This document shows, piece after piece, positions 55,921 through 64,000 of a stretch of 64,000 nucleotides of DNA (position 1 is the stretch's first letter; each line of letters opens with the position of its first letter). The translations under genes and the position numbers were made by a program. The notes beneath the pieces were generated by a model. That model was not told the DNA's origin, did not search any database, and saw only the letters and a program-made list of their open reading frames with translations. The DNA comes from Cristatella mucedo (Eukaryota; Bryozoa; Phylactolaemata; Cristatellidae), in the NCBI GenBank assembly GCA_009760855.2, contig WPIO01000169.1, positions 237,501 to 301,500 of the forward strand, written 5' to 3'.

Positions 55921-58284
55921 ATGTAATGTAATGTAATGTATCTCCGTCAGTAACTCCACAAAGTCATAAAGACCATGTGGGTGTTACGCAGGAGAGTTTT
56001 GTATAGCGAACTCACAGCCTAAGCGGCTTTCGGTACGCATTCGGTAGCCAACAGACTTCGTCTCAAGCAACAAAGAGAAAGTTGCAAGCATAGCAGAGTC
56101 AGGAGAGCAGTTGAGGTAGTGAGTAGCATAGAAGTAGCAGTTCAGGACCGCTCAAAAAGATGTGCCATAGTCGGCAGTCGGAGAGTAGATGTCGTTGCGT
56201 AAGAATTGTGGAAGCGAGTTCCACAGTCTAGGACCTGCAGAGCTAAAGCATCTGTCGCCAACTGTCTTTAAGCAGAGGAATGGGACAGCTAACTTATTGT
56301 CCACACAGGACCTGAGGGCGCGAACAGGCTGAAACTGATGCAGCAGTTCAGCTAGGTATCAAGGAGCCAAGCCGTGGCGGGCCCTGTGGGTCAGCCTAAG
56401 AACTTTGCTCTGTATCCTTTGCTCAACCGGCAACCATCCCAGCTCTTCCAGCAAAGGTGACACATGCTCAAACCGCTAGGACTTGAAGACCAGCCTTGCA
56501 GCCATATTCATAGTCCGCTGTAGTGGCATAATGGCTTTCTTTGGTAGCCCAGCCAAAAGGGAATTACAATAATCAAGCCGAGACAGAAATACAGAGCTAG
56601 TTAAATTTTTTACAAGCCACTGTGGGAGACAGCTTCTAATCTTGGATAGGGATCGGATGTGATGGCTAGCTGTAGAGGCAGTCTTCTGAATGAAGCTTTT
56701 GAAACTGAGGCAGCTGTCGAACACGACACCTAGATTACGAGCACGTGGTGAAGGTCACACAATAGCATCACCTATTAGAACAGCAAAGCCTTTTAATCCA
56801 GCCACACGCTTAGGGTGTCCTATGAGCAGCAGTTCGGTTTTATCGTCATTAAATTTCAGGAAGTTTTCCGACATCCAGGATCGAATATCGGCAAGGCAAG
56901 CATTCAGTTTCTCAGTTGATGCAGCAGATTCCGACGGTTTAGATGACAAATACAACTGAGTAACGTCAGCATAGAAGTGATATCCTATTCCATGGGCCTT
57001 AATCACTTTTTCCAGAGGTTGTGTATGAATGGTGAACAGCAAGGGACCGAGTACAGACCCTTGAGGAACTCTACAGGTGACCCTTCTCATGTCTGAGACC
57101 TGACCCCCACACGACACGGATTGATCACGATCAGACAAGTATGATTTAAACCACACCAGTGCTTCGTCTGCCAGACCGATCGTTGTTCTCAATCGTTCAA
57201 GCAGAACTTCGTGATCAATGGTGTCGAAGGCAGCAGACAGATCTAGCAGAGATAGGGCAGTGACATTCCCGTCGTCGTTGCAACGTAGAATGTCATTGTT
57301 AACACGGAGGAGAGCAGTTTCAGTAGAGTGCTACCTCTTGAACCCTGATTGAAAGTTTTCTGACATTCCATTACTTTCAATATGTTCAACCAGCTGCTTA
57401 GCAACAATTTTTTCAAGAATCTTTGATAAGAACGGAAGAAGGGAAACTGGGCGACAGTTTACTAGGACCTCTGTGTCTAATCCAGACTTTTTAAGAATAG
57501 GTCTAACGATTGCCGATTTGAAGGACTTGGGGACGAACCCTCTTACCAAAGAAGCATTAAAAATATTGGTTATGGCAGGGCTAAGATGGTCTGCAAGTGA
57601 AGACCACAGATATGAAGGTATAGGGTCTTCAGGAGACGAGCTCTTTTTGCTAGACCTTATTAAGGCAGCCACATCACAGGCAGAAACATCAGAGAACCTG
57701 TTAAGAAAGGTCACAGGTTGAGGAACGGCGATTGCTTTGGTCGGAGGGGGCTTAACAGAGGCACGAATGTGCACAATTTTTCCAGTAAAGAAGGCTGAAA
57801 ACTTTTCGGCTGAGCCCTTAATATCTGGAGAGTCAGACCTGACAGCATTGGCCAGTAAATGGTTTACTGTCTAATAAATCTGTTTAGTGTCCGACTGGCA
57901 GGAATTCAGTTTTCTAATGAAAAAAGAAGCCCTGGTTTTTTTAAGCTTTCGGGTGTAAACTCGAAGGAAGTCTTCAAAATTGAATAGGTCTGCCTCAGAC
58001 CCCGATTTCTTGAAACGACGTTCCAGCCTTCGCTTAACACGGCGCATCTTAAGGAGTTTTTTTGTAAATTGAAAGCAATCTCGACGACTTTGAACACGGA
58101 TAGAGCGAACGGGAGCATACTTGTCAAGAGCACTACTGAGTGTCATGTTCATCGCATCAGTGAGGGTATCGAGGCTGCCGGTTGAGTCTGAATGCAGATC
58201 AAGAAGACCTGCATCACAAACAGATTTAAAAAACTTGTCCATGTCAATGCTTTGTAAGTTACGTCGTTTGGCAAATTCGACTGA
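55921..58284 (-). mobile_element. LINE-2f, 5'-truncated, inserted in LINE-1f
   Basis: On the minus strand: linker with KRRNLQSIDMDKFFKSV and YAPVRSIRVQSRRDCF (58407-57871 frame), RT start with SSPEDPIPSYLW and FKSAIVRPILKKSGLD (57774-57331), then RT core with FYADVTQLYLSSKP (YADD changed to YADV, inactive) and NDDKTELLLIG (57192-56755), post-RT IRSLSKIRSCLPQWLVKNL, and the 3' end with TGTAATG repeats at 55921-55940. Frames are broken. About 2.36 kb. Confidence 0.9.
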
Positions 58285-59548
58285 TCTAGCCGATCGCTTC
58301 ACTCGATTCTTTGTGCAGAAGATGGACAAGATCAGGGTGTCCATCCCTGCGATGACAGCACCTAGAATGCTGTCCCCCGATTCCTGGCTGCACCTCAATG
58401 TCCACATTTAAGCTCGTCACTAGTGATCTCGTCCTGGAGTTCGTATCCCATTCAAAGATGACAAAATGTCCTCTGGATCCTATTCCCACTGCCCTGCTAC
58501 TACGGTACATTGATCTGCTGCTGCCATGCATAACTAACAACATTATTATGCCATTAGACTCAGGTCATGTCCCAGCACCTTTAAAAAAGGCTGTAGTGAG
58601 GCCACTTCTCAAGAAAGCGACACTAGACTAAGAGAATTTGGGCAACAACCACCCAGTTTCCCTTGTACTATTCCTATCAAAGACACTGGAACGATTCGTG
58701 GCTGACAAGCTGAACTCATGTTGAAACTTCAAACCTTGCTAGGAAGTTCTAGTCTGGCTTTAGAGCTAATCACTCCACAGAGTCAGCATTGCTTCGGGTA
58801 TACAACGACCTACTTTGGAATGCAGACATAATAGAGTGTCTCTGCTTGTTTTGCTCGATCTTTCGGCAGCTTTTGATACTATCGATCGGAAAGTTTTTCT
58901 AGAGCGCCGCTCATCTCGCCTGGGCATCACTCGCACTGCTCTGCAGTGGTTCAGGTCCTATTTCAGTGGGAGACTCCGGAGTATTGACGTGAATGGACAA
59001 AGATCATCTGAGGTACCTCTGAAATATGGGGTACCTCAGGGCTTCGTGCTAGGTCCGGTTCTTTTCACGGTTTATACTCTCCCTCTGGCTGTCGTGATTG
59101 CCAAGCCCAATCTAGGCTTTCATTTCTATTCGGATGACACTCAGTTGTACCTTTGCTTTGATCCCTCCCAGCATTCGAGCACCAAGAATTCTCTCAACTT
59201 CCTTGCTGCATGTATTGATGACATCCTCGCACGGATGGCAGCAAATTTTCGTAAAGTAAACAATGATAAAACTAACTTTCAATTTATGGGCAAACCCAGT
59301 GTGATTCAGAAATTGTAACAGCTGACGCTTAAAATTGGCTCTGCCAGCATATCTCCTGTTGAAGCCGCTCGAAATCTTGGTGTCGTGTTCCAAAGTGGCC
59401 TCTCGTTAGATGACCGCGTCAGCTCCACAATCAAGTCAGCCTACTTTCACGTACATAACATTGCTACAATTCGGGTTTGTTTAGATAAGGATACCACGTC
59501 TAAGATGGTCCATGCATTCACGATATCCCGTCTTGACTTCTGTAAGTC
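58285..59548 (+). mobile_element. LINE-1f, 3' part (reverse transcriptase) after the nested insert
   Basis: Resumes with LADRFTRFFVQKMDKIRVSI, then CPLDPIPTALLLRY, VVRPLLKKATLD, and the RT core in 58815-59318: LLVLLDLSAAFDTIDR, GVPQGFVLGPVLFTVY, HFYSDDTQLYL (Y-S-D-D in place of YADD) and NDKTNFQFMG. An in-frame TAA follows at 59318 before LTLKIGSASISPVEAARNLG. It is cut at about 59548 after RLDFC. 58752-59384 is nearly identical to 61242-61874. Confidence 0.88.
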
Positions 59549-60250
59549 AGGGGACAGTCGGCAAGGGGCGTGCGAGCGGTGTGTCGCGCTCTCTAGCCTT
59601 CGTGGCGGCGTCGTTCGTGGCGGCGTCGTTCCTGGCAAGAACAAGCCGAGTCTGAGATAATTTGCATGCCGGGCGCAAAGGCGGGAAGAATTTGGGGGGG
59701 GGGGAGTGAGAGAGAAAGAGAGAGTTGGCTGGTGACTAGCAGGCGGATGAGAAGAGACGGCGCGAGCGGTCTCAGCGGCGGTTTTCCAGACCTATGAGCA
59801 ACGGTTTCGTAATGGTCTGAGAGTCGCCGCGGCTGAAAATCAATTCACCTTGACATTCAATAATGTAAAAGCTTACCAGAGGTCCTGCGGTTCGGCCTTA
59901 ATGCAGAATTTATCAGTGACCCGCGGCTGTCGAATTAGTCAAGGTCAGCGAGCAACGTTCAGATCGAGGCGTCTTCGGTGCTGGCGAATCTGACTTTCCT
60001 CTGGACCAGTCTCGGGCGGTTAATTCCGTGCTCGTGCGCTTCGCAGAAGGTTCAAGCTCGCGTGAGTCGACGACGGTGGGTGCGTACCAAAGGTGCGCTA
60101 ACGCTGCAGATTGCAGCCGATAGACGCCGGCGTGCCGACCTCGTGCGCGATGATTGTAAGCATCATTAATGGGCCTGCATGTCAAAAGGCGAAGGTCCGA
60201 TGCAGATAGAATGCAGTCATTTGACTTACAGAAATGGCTTACAGATTTGA
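59549..60250. other. GC-rich, no supported gene
   Basis: Contains a 15-bp duplication 'cgtggcggcgtcgtt' near 59600-59630, a G-run at 59693-59704 and (GA)n. No exon supported. Confidence 0.45.
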
Positions 60251-60412
60251 GCAAAACTCGATAGCTAGGCTTGTCTGCACTGAACATCCGAAATAGTCAC
60301 ATTCCGCCTCTTTCCTTGTTACATCTTGCAGCTTTCCATGTAACATCTTGCAACATCTTCCCATTGAGCAGTTCACCCACTTCAAGAACTTGTCACTCAC
60401 TTTTTAATATTA
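60251..60412 (+). mobile_element. Decayed LINE-1f fragment
   Basis: 'gatagctaggcttgtctgca' and 'agtcacattccgcctctttc' resemble the C-terminal coding region of LINE-1f. Confidence 0.5.
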
Positions 60413-61990
60413 ATAATAATAATGCACTTGATAAAGCGCCCTCAGAGAACTTAATCTCTCTCTAGGCGTTTTACATTTGCTGCAAAGCGAAATGCAATTG
60501 AATGGTGAGTAAAATCATGCTTAATAAAAAACAAAATGAATAACATGGTTAGGGGTGACATGCACAGGGTCAGCATGCAAATGTGGTTAGTGGCAGCATG
60601 CACAGTGTCAGCACGCATAAGCACATCAAGGACGAATCACAGGGACCCACTAAATGCTGTCCTAAATAGGTGTTTTTAAGTTCTTTTTAAATGTGGTCAG
60701 GTCAGGGGATGTTCTGACGCAGGTCGGGAGGGAGTTCCAGGCTTTAGGAGCATACGAACTAAATGCACGGTCTCCAAAGGATTTGAGGTTTGTACGAGGT
60801 ATTTGTAGACTTCTGGATTCCGAAAAGCAGGTGGTACGATGCTTGGCCTGATGGGGGAGTATGTCGGAGAGATAGGCTGGAGCCAAAGAATGAAGTGACC
60901 TAAAAGTGAGCGACAAAACCTTGAAGTCAATCCGTTGCTTGACTGGTAGCCAGTGCAGGTCTTCAAGAAGTGGAGTGATGTGGCAACTGCGACGCTCACG
61001 ACAGACAAGCCTAGCTGCAGAGTTTTGCACCAGCTGCAATCGCCTGATCGCATATGCCGGTAGGCCAGTAAGCAGTGAGTTGCAGAAGTCAAGACGAGAT
61101 GTCACGAATGCATGAACCGACTTGGACGTAGTATCTTTATCTATACAAGCCCGAATTTTAGCAACGCTATGAAGCTGAAAAATAGGCAGATTTGACTGTG
61201 GAGCTGATATGGTCGTTTAACGAGAGGTTGCTTTGGAATATGACACCAAGATTTCGAGCGGCTTCAACAGGAGATATGCTGGCAGAGCCAATTTTGAGCG
61301 TCAGCTGTTACAATTTCAGAATCACACTGGGTTTGCCCATAAATTGAAAGTTAGTTTTATCATCGTTTACTTTACGAAAATTTGCTGCCATCCGTGCGAG
61401 GATGTCATCAATGCATGCAGCAAGGAAGTTGAGAGAATTTGAGGTGCTCGAATGCTGGGAGGGATCAAAGCAAAGGTACAACTGAGTGTCATCCGAATAG
61501 AAATGAAAGCCTAGATTGGGCTTGGCAATCACGACAGCCAGAGGGAGAGTATAAACCGTGAAAAGAACCGGACCTAGCACGAAGCCCTGAGGTACCCCAT
61601 ATTTCAGAGGTACCTCAGATGATCTTTGTCCATTCACGTCAATACTCCGGAGTCTCCCACTGAAATAGGACCTGAACCACTGCAGAGCAGTGCGAGTGAT
61701 GCCCAGGCGAGATGAGCGGCGCTCTAGAAAAACTTTCCGATCGATAGTATCAAAAGCTGCCGAAAGATCGAGCAAAACAAGCAGAGACACTCTATTATGT
61801 CTGCATTCCAAAGTAGGTCGTTGTATACCCGAAGCAATGCTGACTCTGTGGAGTGATTAGCTCTAAAGCCAGACTGGAATTTACTAGCAAGATGTGAGGT
61901 TTCGATATATGAGTTTAGCGTGTCCGCCGCGACCCGTTTCAGAGTCTTTGAAAGGAATGGTAGAAGGGAGACTGGGTGGTAGTTTTTTAT
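60413..61990 (-). mobile_element. LINE-1f, most complete 3' copy
   Basis: Minus strand from 61985: KTLKRVAADTLNSYIET, then RT core (61811-61308) with the same motifs as 58815-59318 (LSAAFDTIDR, PQGFVLGP, FYSDDTQLY), in-frame TAA, then post-RT and C-terminal region (61105-60662: TSRLDFCNSLLTGLP, KQRIDFKVLSLTFRSLHSLA, SYAPKAWNSLPTCVRTS), 3' UTR and (ATT) tail at 60413. CR1/L2-like. 5'-truncated and inactive. Confidence 0.92.
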
Positions 61991-62724
61991 TGCTTAATTT
62001 TTGGTCGGCTCAATTCATTATTTTGCTACGGCCCTACCAACGTCTACGATACTTATTCATCAAGTTTCTCCTCTAACTACCTTCGCCTCTAATCGTGTAG
62101 CTACACTTCGCCTCTAACCAACCCCAAGCTCGTTGGAGACCATGCATTCAGTTCACGCATGCTCAGTTCACGCAGTCCCTTAGCTCGATTTACTGACTTA
62201 CATCACGAGTCGCTGAATTTTTGAAATTTAAAAGATAGCTACAAGCCTACCCGGTAATCACAGCATTTTATTACTCCTTGCGAATTATTCTTTACCTGTT
62301 CATGCAGTAGGAACTATGTGCATGCGCATCCGGGTATTTCACGACCGGAGCCAAAGAAGAAAATCTAGCGGAGCGTCTGAGGCATGAAGAAGTGACCGGC
62401 GTCACCGAGGCGGCGGCGAAACGGTGGCGGCGAGTTAAATTAGCCAGATTACGACTGAAATTCGTTATTAACGGCTCTGAATTGTAACGGCTAGAAACCG
62501 ACTACGCGATTGTCTATGGCCGAGGCTGCATAAAAGCCGACGCCGTGAGATAGGCAGTCAATTGTGCATCCGGAGTTCGTCAAGGCATTTGAGCTTTAGG
62601 CCGCTGAGCCCTTGGTGTACGTCCTGGTCACCGTTTAACGGGCAATGTCAAGAAAATACTTATACATTTTGTCCGACAATCGAATATGTGTTTAGGGTAC
62701 TTTTCGACAGTCAAATATTTCCTT
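61991..62724. other. No recognised feature
   Basis: No supported exon or repeat. GC-richer with gcggcg motifs around 62400. Confidence 0.4.
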
Positions 62725-62812
62725 TGTAGCAAATATCAAGTACCTAGAAAGAGATTGAGTTCTCTGGGGGCACTATATCAAATGTATTATTAATATTATT
62801 ATTATTATTACA
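62725..62812 (+). repeat. Short ATT unit
   Basis: 'gtagcaaatatcaagtacct' then 'agaaagagattgagttctct' and an ATT tail. Confidence 0.75.
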
Positions 62813-62879
62813 TATGTTAGCACTGGGATCGGAAGTTCTGATGACTTCCGCATGAAAGAAAAACGGTTATGCAAACCAG

Positions 62880-63260
62880 ATCTAACCTCGATGTAAGCCC
62901 GAAGCAACGAATCTACAAATAAACAATTTACTGATCTCTGCATGCGACTTTTTACGATGTATGCGACATTTTCCCCAACTTGTAGAACCTTGGTAGATCG
63001 CGATACATGCTTGAAGCTTGTTGAGGTGCATTCTTGTGACTTTCATACAGCTTCATAAAATTTCACAGCTCGGCTATTACTTCGCGTGTCGGAGTGAAAT
63101 CTGAAATGCGAGTTCAGCTCTGCTTGTTTCAAATGAGGCATTTCGGTTGGATACATTTGGCTGTATACGTCACCAAACGTCCTGGAACTTAATTTTCCGT
63201 AATCGTGGGCATATAGAGCAAAATATATCCAGCCGAAATCAGATTTTTTTTATCGTAAGG
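62880..63260. repeat. Foldback element, copy 2
   Basis: Shares 'gaaccttggta', 'cttgtgact' and 'agttcagctctgcttg' with 3640-3990. Its inner arms 'catttcggttggatacattt' (near 63136) and 'aaatatatccagccgaaatc' (near 63221) are reverse complements, around a loop of about 60 bp. Confidence 0.65.
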
Positions 63261-63360
63261 GGCGAGGGAAAGCCGCAGCGCTCCTAGAAGAAACAGAGAT
63301 CAAGCGGCTGACGATGACTCGTCGCGCTCGCTCAATAATATATATTATAAATAATAAATA

Positions 63361-63505
63361 GATTATTTATAGTATATAATATATGTAATATATAGCAGAT
63401 ATTACTATATCTATATTATAAATAATAAATAGATTGTTTATAATATAGATATAGTAACATCTGCTATATATTACATATATTATATATTATAGATATAAAT
63501 AATCG
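63361..63505. repeat. AT-rich palindrome, about 55-bp inner arms
   Basis: 63368-63422 and 63437-63491 are reverse complements with about two mismatches around a 14-base loop ('taataaatagattg'). Flanks 'gattattta' and 'taaataatc' extend the symmetry. Confidence 0.92.
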
Positions 63506-64000
63506 ACGCTTGCGACCCGCGATGAGCAGCTACAGTCGGAAGCTGCTCACCGGTGGCGGTATATTTTACGACGGCAATTTTCGACGCGGACCGCCGAGCT
63601 GCGACCCCTGGCGGCGAAGACTGCCGAGGCCGCGAGTGAAAGCGAGCGACGGGCGCGCGCACGCGGCGACGCGGCTGCCGAGGCGCGCTGCTGACACGAT
63701 GCATTTCCGTCGCTCGAAATAAGCCTCCCGTTCGCGTCCATCCGCTCGCACAGTCTCCGGACGTCACAGCCGCCAGCCGTCCGTCGAGAGAGCACGAAGC
63801 GGGACGGCGTCGCCTCCGGAAGCGCCTTGCGGCCGGAAGCGTAGGCTGGCGCGATCGAGCGAGCGGAGCGAGAGGCGGGTGCGTTTCGTCTCTGCCGCCA
63901 CGCGCAGACGCAGGGGGGGGGAGACCGAGCACGCCTGCAGAGACCGTCGCGCGCGCCCGGCCGGCGAGAAGGCGGCGGCTGCGTCCGGTCGGTTCGGCGC
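63506..64000. promoter_or_regulatory. CpG-rich region at right edge
   Basis: Dense CpG and GC-rich sequence right of the AT-rich palindrome, similar in character to the NOL9 5' end. A promoter is inferred from composition only. Confidence 0.35.
63551..63932 (-). CDS. Possible first exon of an unidentified gene
   Basis: Minus-strand open frame ending SKIAVVKYTATG at a near-consensus donor ACCG|gtgagc (63551/63550). Met codons at 63932 and, in frame further in, at about 63705. The stretch is CpG-rich and Arg/Pro/Ser-biased, so the open frame may be partly composition. No downstream exon was found. Could equally be a non-coding first exon. Confidence 0.3.

Overview
The window looks like nuclear DNA of an invertebrate animal. 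It holds interrupted genes with GT-AG introns, two lineages of CR1/L2-like non-LTR retrotransposons, tRNA-derived SINEs, a solo LTR, terminal-inverted-repeat and foldback elements, and many microsatellites. Nothing bacterial (operons, ribosome binding sites) is visible. The phylum cannot be fixed from the sequence. Most of the long open frames are retrotransposon remains, GC-rich shadows or microsatellites; the real genes are made of short exons that I assembled by reading splice sites and checking phase.

Three host genes are supported. (1) 5244-6287, minus strand: the first two coding exons of WASHC4/SWIP, a subunit of the endosomal WASH complex; the remaining exons lie outside the window or were not found. 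(2) 26535-43771, minus strand: a nearly complete NOL9/GRC3 polynucleotide 5'-hydroxyl kinase used in ITS2 rRNA processing, with twelve coding exons, Walker A in exon 4, and one unresolved stretch between exons 8 and 9. (3) 49048-52836, plus strand: an unrecognised small membrane protein made from three phase-0 exons, with one transmembrane helix, a Trp/Cys segment and a Cys-rich tail. Its tail exon encodes only 50 residues after its first Met and is easy to miss. This is the best candidate for something undescribed. A possible first exon of a fourth gene sits in the GC-rich right edge (minus strand, splice donor after 63551).

Layout: 1-5200 is repeats, including an internally deleted LINE and a foldback element. 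5200-6300 is the WASHC4 5' end. 6900-24600 is a repeat field with four tRNA-His cassettes, three copies of a TIR element (one split by a 1365-bp solo LTR with a CTAC target duplication), LINE fragments and a perfect (CAG)189 tract. 25800-43800 is NOL9 with repeat-filled introns. 44000-47000 is LINE debris. 49000-52900 is the Cys-rich membrane gene. 54600-62000 is a nested and inverted LINE cluster with a 633-bp near-identical tract shared by two opposed copies. 62700-63500 holds a second foldback copy and an AT-rich palindrome.

Repeat names used here: LINE-1f is the ATT-tailed family; LINE-2f is the ATTAC/ATGTA-tailed family; SINE-A and SINE-D are two tRNA-like families; 'short ATT unit' is the roughly 70-bp 3' end of LINE-1f found alone. 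All protein-family calls are from memory of the families and were not searched.
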